A stretch of DNA of 16,091 nt from an uncultured Bergeyella sp. (GTDB taxonomy: Bacteria > Bacteroidota > Bacteroidia > Flavobacteriales > Weeksellaceae). Below, piece by piece: positions 1 to 8,263 of this stretch. Positions within the stretch are counted from its first letter, which is position 1. Each line of letters starts with the position of its first letter. The stretch is taken from assembly GCA_916710115.1 (NCBI GenBank), contig CAKAOY010000016.1:1-16091 (forward strand), in the 5' to 3' direction. The notes beneath the pieces are model-generated. The model was not told the DNA's origin, made no database searches, and saw only the letters and a list, made by a program, of their open reading frames with translations. The position numbers and the translations under genes were made by a program.

Positions 1-1
1 T

Positions 2-613
2 GTATTTATTGATGACGACGATATTTTTCCAAAACAAATCCTCACTGATAAAAATAGACTTGATATCATTTGTGTCGGAGAATTAGAGGATTTGAGAAAA
101 TCTCCAGATAAATGTATCCATATTATTGATGAGATGAATAGAAGAGGAATTGATACTCATTTGAAATGGTTAGGACGAGGTAGATATATGGAACGAATGA
201 GGGCGCTAACTCGAAAGTTAGCCATTGAAGATAAAGTGCAATTTCTCGGTTCCGTGCAACGAGATGCTGTAGATAAACATTTGGATTCCTCTGATGTGTT
301 TTTACTTTTGTCACACTCTGAGGGACTACCACGGGCAATGGTCGAGGCAATGTCTCGCGGGTTACCATGTGTAGGAACGAATATTGGTGGGATTTCAGAA
401 TTGTTAGATGATGAATTTATCGTACCGACTAGAGATATTTACAAAACTTGTGATATCCTACAAAATTTATTGAAATCCCCAAAAATATATCGCCAACAAT
501 CCGAAAGGAATCTAATGAAAGCAAAACAATATACGAACAAAATTTTAGATAAAAAAAGAGAGGAATTCTACCAAACAATTAAAAAAAAGACCTATCAAAA
601 TACAAATAACTAA
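2..613 (+). CDS. GT4-family glycosyltransferase, C-terminal part (5' end outside window)
   Basis: This is a partial gene. The frame is open from base 2, so the true start lies to the left; a TTG at 92 is an internal Leu codon, not the start. The visible ~203 residues form the nucleotide-sugar-binding C-terminal Rossmann domain of a GT-B retaining glycosyltransferase (Glycos_transf_1, GT4). Seen are the strand-loop ICVGELEDLRKSPD, the WLGRG strand, the KVQFLGSV strand, and the E-x7-E donor-binding motif in SEGLPRAMVEA followed by a conserved GLP and GGISELL. The family transfers a sugar from an NDP-sugar to a lipid-linked acceptor on the cytoplasmic face. The stop TAA overlaps the next ATG by one base (TAATG), which implies translational coupling to the flippase gene. 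Donor and acceptor cannot be read from the sequence; an O-antigen or capsule repeat-unit role is inferred from the neighbours. Confidence 0.9.
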   Translation, partial: VFIDDDDIFPKQILTDKNRLDIICVGELEDLRKSPDKCIHIIDEMNRRGIDTHLKWLGRGRYMERMRALTRKLAIEDKVQFLGSVQRDAVDKHLDSSDVFLLLSHSEGLPRAMVEAMSRGLPCVGTNIGGISELLDDEFIVPTRDIYKTCDILQNLLKSPKIYRQQSERNLMKAKQYTNKILDKKREEFYQTIKKKTYQNTNN

Positions 614-1851
614 TGCCGAAAAAATATGTAAGCAACCTCTTTAACGAGCATACTAAGGTTTTGTTGGAGAATTTTTTTTCTCTATCAGTATCTCAGTTGG
701 TGGGTATGCTATCATCACTTGTTGTGTTGCCTTATGTGTTAAGAATCATAGGTGTAGCTCATTACGGGGAGATTATTTTTATTATGTCGTTAGGGGTTTA
801 TTTTCAGACTTTAATAGATTTTGGTTTTGGAGTAACAGCAGTACGGGATATTAATACATTTAAAGATAATAAAAAGAAAATTAACTTAATATACAGTAAG
901 GTGATGCTCATAAAAATTGTTTTTTTTGTCATATCTGCTTTATTGATTTTTATATTAACAATATCCTTTGCAGAGTTTTATGAGTTGAGATTATTGGTGT
1001 TTTTTCGGATGATGATGCTCATTGGAGATAGTCTCTTCCCAGATTGGTTTTTTCAAGGCGTTGAGCAGATGAAATACATAGCATATCTTAATGTAGGAGC
1101 AAAAATATTTTTCATCTTTGGAATATTTACTTTATTGAAATCCTCGGAGGATTATTGGCAATATTTTATGTTGCAGGGAGTTAGTTCATTAATATTAGGT
1201 TTTTTAGGACAATTTTTTTTATATTACAAATATCAAATTAAGTTTCATTTTTTGAAATATAAAAGCATTATTCAAAGTTTAAAAAAAGATTTTCCGATAT
1301 TTGCCAATCAATATTTGCCAATTTTGTATAACAATACCACGATATTTTTATTAGGATTGTTGCAGGTGAAGACTGCTGTCGGAGTTTTTCATTCTATTAA
1401 TACTATTGTGTTGGCTGGAATGATGTTGTTATATATTGTATCAAAGGTGTTTTTTCCTTTTTTAAATAAGAATAAGGCGTTTTTTCAAAAATATCAGCGA
1501 TTGGTAATCTTTTTTACAATAATTATTATGCTTGCTATTTTGATATGTAATAGATTTATTTTTTGGTATTTAAATATAGAAAACTCAAAGGAGAATTTCA
1601 TTGTGTTATTGGTACTTTTGTTGGGTTTTGTAGGTTATGCCTTTACTAATATTTACGAGCTGAATTATTTCATCATAATACGGAAAGACAGATTAGTGTT
1701 ACATAATACTATGATTGCATCGTTTTTGGGAGTACTCATTTCGTATCCGCTCATATATAGGTTTGGGGTGATTGGTGCTGCAGTTACTATTACCATTGTG
1801 AGGAGTTTTATGGGAGGGAGGATATATTATAAATATTTGATAACAAAGTGA
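613..1851 (+). CDS. wzx: Wzx-type O-antigen/capsule repeat-unit flippase
   Basis: This 412-residue polytopic membrane protein has about 12 hydrophobic segments spread over its whole length. The N-terminal block around residues 23-50, LSVSQLVGMLSSLVVLPYV followed by an R-x-x-G pattern, is typical of the polysaccharide transporter (PST/Polysacc_synt, MVF superfamily) family. Another family-like stretch is FPIFANQYLPILYNNT in the middle. The family flips undecaprenyl-diphosphate-linked oligosaccharide repeat units from the cytoplasmic to the periplasmic face, where a Wzy polymerase acts. The length is normal for Wzx. The gene starts inside the previous stop codon (TAATG). No wzy is visible in this window, so it is presumably upstream. 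The coding sequence is very T-rich because of its Phe/Leu/Ile content and includes three runs of eight T. Substrate specificity cannot be predicted from the sequence. Confidence 0.88.
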   Translation: MPKKYVSNLFNEHTKVLLENFFSLSVSQLVGMLSSLVVLPYVLRIIGVAHYGEIIFIMSLGVYFQTLIDFGFGVTAVRDINTFKDNKKKINLIYSKVMLIKIVFFVISALLIFILTISFAEFYELRLLVFFRMMMLIGDSLFPDWFFQGVEQMKYIAYLNVGAKIFFIFGIFTLLKSSEDYWQYFMLQGVSSLILGFLGQFFLYYKYQIKFHFLKYKSIIQSLKKDFPIFANQYLPILYNNTTIFLLGLLQVKTAVGVFHSINTIVLAGMMLLYIVSKVFFPFLNKNKAFFQKYQRLVIFFTIIIMLAILICNRFIFWYLNIENSKENFIVLLVLLLGFVGYAFTNIYELNYFIIIRKDRLVLHNTMIASFLGVLISYPLIYRFGVIGAAVTITIVRSFMGGRIYYKYLITK

Positions 1852-1864
1852 TTAATGTTAAATA

Positions 1865-2470
1865 ATGTATAAAAATTATTATAAACCAATATTTGATTTT
1901 TTGTTGGGAATATTACTTTTTTTATGTTTTAGTCCCATATTTTTGGTGGTGATGATGATATTGTGTTTCGCTAATGGAGGTAGTCCATTTTTCTATCAAT
2001 TAAGACCAGGGAAAGGCGGGAAAATATTTAAAATTATTAAGTTTAAAACAATGAATGATAAGAAAGATTCTCAAGGATATCTTCTCCCTGATGCAAATAG
2101 ATTAACAAAAATAGGACTATTTATCCGAAAAACTTCATTGGACGAACTGCCTCAGTTACTGAACGTTATTAAAGGAGATATGTCTCTGATTGGACCACGA
2201 CCACTATTGCCAGAATATTTGTTATTATATAATGAAAAACAGCATCGCCGTCATGAAATAAAACCAGGAATTACGGGCTGGGCTCAGGTGAATGGGAGAA
2301 ATGCTATCTCGTGGAATAAAAAATTTGAATTGGATGTATGGTATGTAGATAATGTATCTCTATTATTGGATATTAAAATACTTTTTCTCACAATAAAAAA
2401 AGTTCTCCTCAGAGAGGGAATATCAGCTCAAGGGCAAGTAACTACGCAAAGATTTAAAGGAAATAATTAA
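1865..2470 (+). CDS. pglC: PglC-like monotopic phosphoglycosyl transferase (initiating sugar-phosphate transferase)
   Basis: The 201-residue protein matches the minimal bacterial sugar transferase family (PglC/WcaJ C-terminal domain, Pfam Bac_transf). It moves a sugar phosphate from a UDP-sugar to undecaprenyl phosphate, the first membrane step of repeat-unit assembly. Seen are an N-terminal hydrophobic re-entrant helix (about residues 8-34) with the Ser23-Pro24 kink, the FKTM motif (60-63), the catalytic Asp93-Glu94 dyad in SLDELPQ, IGPRPLLPE (109-117), and PGITGWAQVNGR. The Ser-Pro kink and the DE dyad fall at the same residue numbers I recall for Campylobacter PglC. The small size without a WcaJ-type N-terminal multi-TM domain, and the directly adjacent pglD- and pglE-like genes, favour a diacylated bacillosamine-type substrate. 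Galactose-1-P or FucNAc-type substrates cannot be excluded. Confidence 0.9.
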   Translation: MYKNYYKPIFDFLLGILLFLCFSPIFLVVMMILCFANGGSPFFYQLRPGKGGKIFKIIKFKTMNDKKDSQGYLLPDANRLTKIGLFIRKTSLDELPQLLNVIKGDMSLIGPRPLLPEYLLLYNEKQHRRHEIKPGITGWAQVNGRNAISWNKKFELDVWYVDNVSLLLDIKILFLTIKKVLLREGISAQGQVTTQRFKGNN

Positions 2471-2471
2471 T

Positions 2472-3116
2472 ATGAAAAAAATAGCAATCGTCGGAGCAGG
2501 AAAATATGGTTGTGAAATAGCTTGTATCATAAATAATATCAACGATATACAACGAGAGTGGGAGTTTATAGGATTTTTTGATGACGCTGAAAACCTCAAA
2601 AATACCGAAAATCACTATGGAAAGGTATTGGGAACTATAGAAGATTTGAATAATATCTCCGAAAAAATAGCAGTGATAATAGCTATTGGTAATACGAGGA
2701 GTATTCAGTCTATTGTTGGACGGATTGATAATCCTAATATATATTTCCCAAATATCATACATCCATCGGTGTTGTTTTTGGATAAGAAAAATGTTCGTAT
2801 AGGTAAGGGAAATATTATTTCTGCATATACCATCGTAAGTTGTAATGTGGAGATTGGCGATTTCAATATACTTAATACTCGTGTTACACTTGGACACGAT
2901 AGTGGTATTGGTAGTTATAATGTATTTAGTCCCAATGTTCAAATTTCAGGGAGTGTGAAAGTCGGTAATGCAAACACCTTTGGCTTCAATTCGGGCGTAA
3001 TTCAAAATTGTACGATTGGAGATAATAATAAGTTTGGTGTTGGTGCAATCCTCCTTCGTAATGCCAATAATGGAGATAACTATATGGGAAATCCAGCAAT
3101 AAAAATGAAATTTTAG
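2472..3116 (+). CDS. pglD: PglD/NeuD-type sugar acyltransferase (left-handed beta-helix)
   Basis: The 214-residue protein has the two-part layout of PglD/NeuD/VioB enzymes. An N-terminal Rossmann-like nucleotide-sugar-binding domain carries the GAGKYG glycine motif at residues 8-13 and the FIGFFDD strand. A C-terminal hexapeptide-repeat left-handed beta-helix runs from about 98 to 195, with repeats such as VRIGKGN, VEIGDFN, SGIGSYN, VKVGNAN and CTIGDNN. The likely general base is His142 in LGHDSGIG, matching the GHE/GHD catalytic His of PglD. The family N-acylates the 4-amino group of a UDP-4-amino-4,6-dideoxy sugar, usually with acetyl-CoA. FkbH and ACP genes follow directly, so an acyl-ACP donor is an alternative I infer here. 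It starts one base after the pglC stop. NeuD-like sialic acid O-acetylation is less likely because no sialate genes are visible. Confidence 0.88.
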   Translation: MKKIAIVGAGKYGCEIACIINNINDIQREWEFIGFFDDAENLKNTENHYGKVLGTIEDLNNISEKIAVIIAIGNTRSIQSIVGRIDNPNIYFPNIIHPSVLFLDKKNVRIGKGNIISAYTIVSCNVEIGDFNILNTRVTLGHDSGIGSYNVFSPNVQISGSVKVGNANTFGFNSGVIQNCTIGDNNKFGVGAILLRNANNGDNYMGNPAIKMKF

Positions 3117-3118
3117 AA

Positions 3119-4699
3119 ATGAAGTATTTGTTCAGAAACTACACTATAGAATATTTGTTTGATAACTCATTCTTTTTCAGTGGATATGGGGATATTAATA
3201 AACCAGATGGAGAATATGATGAATATACGATTTTTTATCAATTAAATCCATCTTTTACTCCCGAAGAGCAAGTTTTGGAGGTAGAGGAAATCAAGTCTAA
3301 AATCAGTTTTATACTTGGTATGGGGATTACGGAACGGATTGTGATTGTTAATTTGTATCGTAATACCACTGCCGATTGGCAACTAAAAAATAGACAGTTA
3401 CTAGAGGCGATAGACAATTTTAATAATCATTTTCTACGAGAAAAAATACAACAGTATAGTAATGTTAAGGTATTGGATATCAATATTTTTTGTCAGAATC
3501 AAACATTATCTTTAATAGATTGGCGTTTTTTCTTCACCGCTCAGATGGTGATTAATCCCAAATTGGCAAAAAACTTCAAGAAGTGGTATCAAAAACAGAC
3601 TGAGATTTTGGATTTGAAACGAAAAAAGTGTATCGTTTTGGATTGTGATAATACCCTTTGGGGAGGTATTGTTGGTGAAGATGGTACCCACGGAATTCAG
3701 CTGGGAATGGATTACCCGGGTATTTGTTTCAAAAATTTCCAAAACCTCTTGTTGCAACTTTCTCAAAAAGGGGTAATTTTGGCAGTATGTAGCAAAAATA
3801 ATCTGAAAGATGTACAAGATGTATGGGAAAATAATCCGAATAACCTTATCAATAGCGATGTTCTTTCGGCATATAGAATCAATTGGCAAGATAAGGCATC
3901 TAATATAAAATCCATTGCCGAAGAGCTCAATATCGGTACTGATAGCATCGTATTCATTGATGATAACCCAATGGAAAGGAATTTGGTGAAGAATTATCTA
4001 CCAGAGGTGGAGATTCCCGAATTTCCAAAAAATCCATACGAATTGATAGATTTTTTCTGGGAAATATATCATCAATATTTTGCTGTGTATGAACTTTCGC
4101 AAGAGGACATACATAAAACTCAACAATATAAAGAGAACTTTTTCCGAAATGAAAGTAAAAAAGCTTTTGAAAATATAGATGAATATATTAAAAGTCTTGA
4201 AATACAAGTAGATATATTTAAGGCGAATGAGTCGAATTTCACCCGTATTGCTCAAATGACACAAAAAACGAACCAGTTTAACCTCACGACTAAACGCTAT
4301 ACAGAGGAACAATTAAAAGGGTTATTGGATACTGGGGCGAGTATTTTTTGTGCAAATGTAAAGGATAAATTTGGTGATAATGGTATTACTATTGCTAGTA
4401 TCATTACTGAGAGTGAAACGGAGTTGTATCTGGATTCTTATCTGCTGAGTTGTAGAATATTAGGGAGAGATATTGAAAAAATAACCCTTCTTAAAATATT
4501 AGAAAAAGTAAATGAAGGGAAACATAAAAAAATCACAGCAAGATACATCCCTACTAAAAAGAATATAATGGCAAGGGACTTTTTGGAGAAAATAGGTTTT
4601 CAGTTGGAGAAAACGGATGCCGAAGGAAATAAGTTTTATATTTTTGACGAGACGGCGAAACAAGAAATTAAGGAATACTATACAATAACATTTATTTAG
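3119..4699 (+). CDS. FkbH-like HAD-IIIC protein (glyceryl/hydroxyacyl-ACP loading enzyme)
   Basis: This 526-residue protein has a poorly conserved N-terminal region (1-165), a HAD-IIIC domain (about 168-330) and a GNAT-like C-terminal domain (about 350-520). HAD motifs are visible: motif I DCDNTLWGG with Asp175 and Asp177, motif II CSKNN around Ser225, motif III Lys259 in DKASNI, and motif IV FIDDNP with Asp281/Asp282. The C-terminal domain has the FkbH hallmark FTRIAQMTQKTNQFNLT. FkbH/OzmB proteins take 1,3-bisphosphoglycerate, dephosphorylate it and load the glyceryl group onto an ACP thiol for use in polyketides. In polysaccharide loci relatives are thought to supply hydroxyacyl groups for amino sugars. 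An ACP gene starts 3 bases downstream, which strongly supports this role. The C-terminal domain could itself be the final sugar N-acyltransferase. The exact acyl group is not predictable from sequence. Confidence 0.88.
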   Translation: MKYLFRNYTIEYLFDNSFFFSGYGDINKPDGEYDEYTIFYQLNPSFTPEEQVLEVEEIKSKISFILGMGITERIVIVNLYRNTTADWQLKNRQLLEAIDNFNNHFLREKIQQYSNVKVLDINIFCQNQTLSLIDWRFFFTAQMVINPKLAKNFKKWYQKQTEILDLKRKKCIVLDCDNTLWGGIVGEDGTHGIQLGMDYPGICFKNFQNLLLQLSQKGVILAVCSKNNLKDVQDVWENNPNNLINSDVLSAYRINWQDKASNIKSIAEELNIGTDSIVFIDDNPMERNLVKNYLPEVEIPEFPKNPYELIDFFWEIYHQYFAVYELSQEDIHKTQQYKENFFRNESKKAFENIDEYIKSLEIQVDIFKANESNFTRIAQMTQKTNQFNLTTKRYTEEQLKGLLDTGASIFCANVKDKFGDNGITIASIITESETELYLDSYLLSCRILGRDIEKITLLKILEKVNEGKHKKITARYIPTKKNIMARDFLEKIGFQLEKTDAEGNKFYIFDETAKQEIKEYYTITFI

Positions 4700-4702
4700 A
4701 TT

Positions 4703-4921
4703 ATGAGACAGCAAATAATAGAAATTATGGCAAGGGTTTTTGAAATGGATATTGCCGATTTTCCTACTGAAATTAATAAAGATACCATAGAAAATTGGGA
4801 TTCTCTGAGGCATCTAAATCTCATTTCTGAGTTGGAGGAAACTTTTGAAAAAAACTTTGAAATGGAAGATTTTTCTAATATGACCACTTTGGATAATATT
4901 ATTTTAATGTTGGAAAAATAG
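4703..4921 (+). CDS. free-standing acyl carrier protein
   Basis: The 72-residue acidic helical protein has the size and pattern of a discrete phosphopantetheine-dependent carrier (PP-binding). The attachment site is Ser34 in WDSLRHLNL, a D-S-L motif at the start of helix II. It is followed by the acidic helix LISELEETF that typically docks partner enzymes, and by a C-terminal TLDNIILML helix. It differs from housekeeping AcpP (DSLDTVEL-type) and looks like the carriers found with FkbH and acyl-AMP ligases in accessory loci. It would carry the glyceryl or related acyl group made by the FkbH-like protein encoded 3 bases upstream. It needs modification by a holo-ACP synthase encoded elsewhere. 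The following aminotransferase gene begins 26 bases later, so the ACP sits inside the amino-sugar operon. Confidence 0.92.
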   Translation: MRQQIIEIMARVFEMDIADFPTEINKDTIENWDSLRHLNLISELEETFEKNFEMEDFSNMTTLDNIILMLEK

Positions 4922-4947
4922 TTTTGATTTTTAGAAAAAAATAATAA

Positions 4948-6084
4948 ATGAATTCAAAAATATGGCTCTCTTCTCCTCATATGGGTGGATCGGAGTTGAA
5001 GTATATTCACGATGCTTTTGATGCAAATTGGGTAGCTCCACTTGGAGCAAATGTTGATGGCTTTGAGAGAGATTTGGAGATATTCTTAGGTGGAGATGTA
5101 AGAGTATCAGCACTCTCAGCGGGTACGGCGGGGCTTCATTTGGCTCTTATCCAATGCGGTGTGCAGGCAGGTGATGAGGTTATTTGTCAATCTATGACTT
5201 TCTCTGCATCAGCAAATCCTATTGTGTATCAAGGGGCTATACCCATTTTTGTAGATTCCGAAAAAGATACTTGGAATATGTGTCCCAAGGCTTTGGAGGA
5301 AGCAATCACTGACCGAATAAGAAAGGGTAAAAAGCCAAAGGCAATTATTGTGGTGTCTCTATATGGAATGCCATTTAAGGTTGAGGAAATTCTTTCAATT
5401 GCGAAAAAATATGATATTCCTTTGATTGAAGACGCTGCCGAGGCATTAGGCTCTACATATAAAAATCAGCATTGTGGTACTTTTGGAAAATTTAGCGTTT
5501 TATCGTTTAATGGAAACAAAATAATAACTACTTCGGGTGGAGGTGCTTTGGTATGCCATACTCAGGAAGAAAAGACAAAGACTATTTTTCTTTCTACACA
5601 AGCCAGAGATAATGCTCCTCATTATCAGCATTCGGAAATAGGGTATAATTATCGTATGAGTAATATATCAGCGGGGATTGGGCGTGGGCAGATGGAGGTT
5701 TTGGAGGATAGGATAAAGACACGCAGGGAGATGAATTTATTTTATCGAGAATTATTTGAGGATATTGATGGTGTGGAAGTACTTAAAGAACCAAATCAAG
5801 ATTTTTTTTCAAATCATTGGCTTACTGCGATTTTAGTTGATGAAAAAATAGCGGGATTCAATAGGGAAGAGCTAAGATTAAAGTTGGCAGAAAATGATAT
5901 AGAATCTCGCCCATTATGGAAACCTATGCATCTGCAACCTGTGTTTGCCAATAGTCCTTATTATGAAGGAAATGTGGCAGAAACATTATTTAATGATGGT
6001 CTGTGCCTACCTTCAGGGTCTAATCTTACGACTGAAGATAGAGAGCGAATCAGCCGAGTAATAAAAAGTGTAATATCAAAATAA
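4948..6084 (+). CDS. pglE: PglE-like DegT/DnrJ/EryC1/StrS aminotransferase
   Basis: The 378-residue PLP enzyme of the sugar aminotransferase (DegT/DnrJ/EryC1/StrS) family has the normal length. Visible motifs are IWLSSPHMGGSELKYI near the N-terminus, the SAGTAGLHLAL phosphate-binding region (57-67), EDAAEALGS with Asp162 expected to hold the PLP ring nitrogen, and the Schiff-base lysine Lys191 in SFNGNKIITT. Late motifs are YNYRMSN and SRPLWKPMH, where family members bind the sugar nucleotide. The starting sequence and the SRPLWKPMH motif resemble PglE/WcfR-type enzymes that convert UDP-4-keto-6-deoxy-GlcNAc plus glutamate to the UDP-4-amino sugar. It completes the pglC-pglD-pglE trio interrupted by the FkbH/ACP pair. 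The required UDP-GlcNAc 4,6-dehydratase is not in the window. Perosamine or viosamine (GDP- or dTDP-linked) synthesis is a possible alternative. Confidence 0.9.
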   Translation: MNSKIWLSSPHMGGSELKYIHDAFDANWVAPLGANVDGFERDLEIFLGGDVRVSALSAGTAGLHLALIQCGVQAGDEVICQSMTFSASANPIVYQGAIPIFVDSEKDTWNMCPKALEEAITDRIRKGKKPKAIIVVSLYGMPFKVEEILSIAKKYDIPLIEDAAEALGSTYKNQHCGTFGKFSVLSFNGNKIITTSGGGALVCHTQEEKTKTIFLSTQARDNAPHYQHSEIGYNYRMSNISAGIGRGQMEVLEDRIKTRREMNLFYRELFEDIDGVEVLKEPNQDFFSNHWLTAILVDEKIAGFNREELRLKLAENDIESRPLWKPMHLQPVFANSPYYEGNVAETLFNDGLCLPSGSNLTTEDRERISRVIKSVISK

Positions 6085-6095
6085 TTTTTTGACTT

Positions 6096-8243
6096 GTGAA
6101 TATTAATAAAGCGGATTTAAACGAATTAGAATTTACGGAACTCCTCTCGGAAATCATACCTTTTGTGTATTCTCAAAAAACTGCTGATAGATTGGCAAAC
6201 CTCCGCCCAATGCCTTTTGATGAGGCTAAAAAAGCGTTGAAAAAAACTTCAGAATTTTTATCCAGTTTTGAGAGTGCTAATGACATCCCTTTCAATGAGT
6301 ATGAGGATATAGAGCAGGAACTAAAATTGATGATGATTGAAGATTTTCGGCTGGAAAATAAATCTTTTATCCGTATAAAAAATATTACTGAACAGGTCGG
6401 AAGGTTACAAAAATTTTTTCCAACACTTACTGATACCTTCCCAACACTCAATGAGGAGGTACGGGGTTTGGTATATCGTAAAGAGATTGTTGAGAAAATT
6501 GATAAAGTGCTTAATCGTTTTGGTGAAGTAAAATCCGAAGCCTCAGCGAACCTTAGAGTATTGAGAGAAGAAATCGGTATGGCTCGGAAAAGCATTGATG
6601 AGAATTTTAATAAGACGCTCAATTTCTACGCTCAAAATGATTTTTTAGACGATATACGAGAGACGATTATGGATGACCAGAGGGTGCTTGCCGTGAAATC
6701 GGTCTTCAAAAAAAGAGTCTCAGGACGTGTTTTAGGAACTTCAAAAACGGGGTCTATTACCTATATTCAGCCCGATTCTGTTATAAAACATTATTTTAAA
6801 CTGAGAGAAACTCAGGATGAGGAAAAAAAGGAAATAGATAGAATTTTAAGGAAATTAACAGCCGAACTAAGAGAATTTAACTTGGAGTTATCTGATTATC
6901 AATCATATATATATGATTTGGATATTACGAGAGCAAAAGCTAAATTTGCTGAAAAAATCGGTGGTGTGCTTCCCAAAATTAATTCTCACCCTACTTTGAG
7001 GCTTATTAATGCATATCATCCTTTACTTTGGATTAGAAATAAGGAGGAAAATAAACCAACTTTTCCGCAGACAATTACCCTCAATGAGCATAGTAGGATT
7101 ATTTGTATATCAGGACCCAATGCAGGAGGAAAATCTATCACCTTGAAAACTTTGGGATTGTTGCAACTGATGATTCAGTCGGGGATTTTAGTGCCAGTGC
7201 ATCAGAAATCTGAGATGTTTTTCTTTGATAAGATAATGACGGATATTGGGGATAATCAATCTATAGAGAACCATCTATCTACCTACTCTTCAAGGTTGAA
7301 AAAAATGTCTGGAATGATAAGACAAGCAGATGAGCGAACTTTGCTTTTGATTGATGAGTTCGGTACAGGTTCTGACCCAGAGTTGGGAGGAGCTTTGGCA
7401 GAGAGTTTTTTGGAATTTTTTTACGAAAAGAGAAGTTTTGCTATCATTACAACGCATTATACCAATATAAAACTGCGGATAGAACAGCTCCCAGCGTGCA
7501 AAAACGCAGCAATGCTATTTGATGAAAATAGTCTTGAGCCACTCTATAAATTGGAGATGGGGCAGGCGGGAAGTTCTTTTACTTTTGAGGTGGCAGAGAA
7601 AAATAATATACCGAGGTTCATTATCAAATCCGCCCAAAAAAAGATAGAAAAAGATGTGGTCAATCTTGATAAAACTATTGTAAAACTTCAACAAGAAAAA
7701 TATGAGGTAGAGAAACTGAAATCAGACTTGGAAGAAAAAAAGGAATCCGTAGCCGATAAAAGGGATAATTTGAGAAAACTGAACCAACAAATAGAGCAGA
7801 AACTTTATAATTTCCAGAAACTTTATGAGGACGAGCACCGTAAATTACAGTTTGGAAATCGTATAGAGGTATTTATTGATAGCTATATCAAAGGAAAACC
7901 TCGTAAGGAAATAGTGAAGGATTTTGTGAAAATATTGGAACAAGAAAAATATAAAAAATTAGAAATAGATAAAGATGAATCTAAACGATTGCAAATCGTA
8001 AAGAGAAAAATCACACAGCAACTCAAAAAGCAGGACGTGATAGAAAAAATTGCAGAAACCAATGAAAAATTAGAGGAAAAAAGGCGCGAAGAACGAAAAA
8101 TATGGTTGAAAGTAGGGCAAAGAGTGAGGATAATTGGTGGAACAAGTGTCGGTGTGATTGAAAAAATATCCAAAGACAAGGCAGTGATTAATTACGGAAT
8201 ATTCAAGACAACAATAAGTACAGACGAGTTGGAGAGAATCTGA
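6096..8243 (+). CDS. mutS2: MutS2-family DNA-binding ATPase lacking an Smr domain
   Basis: This 715-residue MutS-family ATPase has a helical core/lever region (about 40-330) and an ATPase domain. The Walker A is GPNAGGKS at 340-347, the Walker B is LLLIDE at 416-421, STYSSRLKKM is the signature region, and the TTH switch is at 452-454. A long charged coiled coil follows (about 530-600), then a small basic beta domain with KVGQRVRIIGG. There is no N-terminal mismatch-recognition domain, so this is MutS2, not MutS1. Family members suppress recombination or rescue collided ribosomes. The C-terminal Smr nuclease domain (normally about 80-90 residues) is absent; from memory this is shared with flavobacterial relatives. 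It starts with GTG; the following residues NINKADLNELEF match relatives, so the start is secure. It lies only 11 bases after the aminotransferase stop, so it is likely cotranscribed with the polysaccharide block. Confidence 0.93.
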   Translation: MNINKADLNELEFTELLSEIIPFVYSQKTADRLANLRPMPFDEAKKALKKTSEFLSSFESANDIPFNEYEDIEQELKLMMIEDFRLENKSFIRIKNITEQVGRLQKFFPTLTDTFPTLNEEVRGLVYRKEIVEKIDKVLNRFGEVKSEASANLRVLREEIGMARKSIDENFNKTLNFYAQNDFLDDIRETIMDDQRVLAVKSVFKKRVSGRVLGTSKTGSITYIQPDSVIKHYFKLRETQDEEKKEIDRILRKLTAELREFNLELSDYQSYIYDLDITRAKAKFAEKIGGVLPKINSHPTLRLINAYHPLLWIRNKEENKPTFPQTITLNEHSRIICISGPNAGGKSITLKTLGLLQLMIQSGILVPVHQKSEMFFFDKIMTDIGDNQSIENHLSTYSSRLKKMSGMIRQADERTLLLIDEFGTGSDPELGGALAESFLEFFYEKRSFAIITTHYTNIKLRIEQLPACKNAAMLFDENSLEPLYKLEMGQAGSSFTFEVAEKNNIPRFIIKSAQKKIEKDVVNLDKTIVKLQQEKYEVEKLKSDLEEKKESVADKRDNLRKLNQQIEQKLYNFQKLYEDEHRKLQFGNRIEVFIDSYIKGKPRKEIVKDFVKILEQEKYKKLEIDKDESKRLQIVKRKITQQLKKQDVIEKIAETNEKLEEKRREERKIWLKVGQRVRIIGGTSVGVIEKISKDKAVINYGIFKTTISTDELERI

Positions 8244-8263
8244 TAATTTAAATTATTTTTAAA

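Noticed and set aside
92..94. A TTG that could start a shorter glycosyltransferase.
   Set aside because: The frame stays open to base 2 and the residues upstream continue the GT4 domain, so the gene is simply cut by the window edge.
2454..2942. A 162-codon open frame on the minus strand.
   Set aside because: It lies opposite the pglD-like gene, has a low-complexity Ile/Thr/Tyr-rich product and no recognisable motif; it is a shadow frame.
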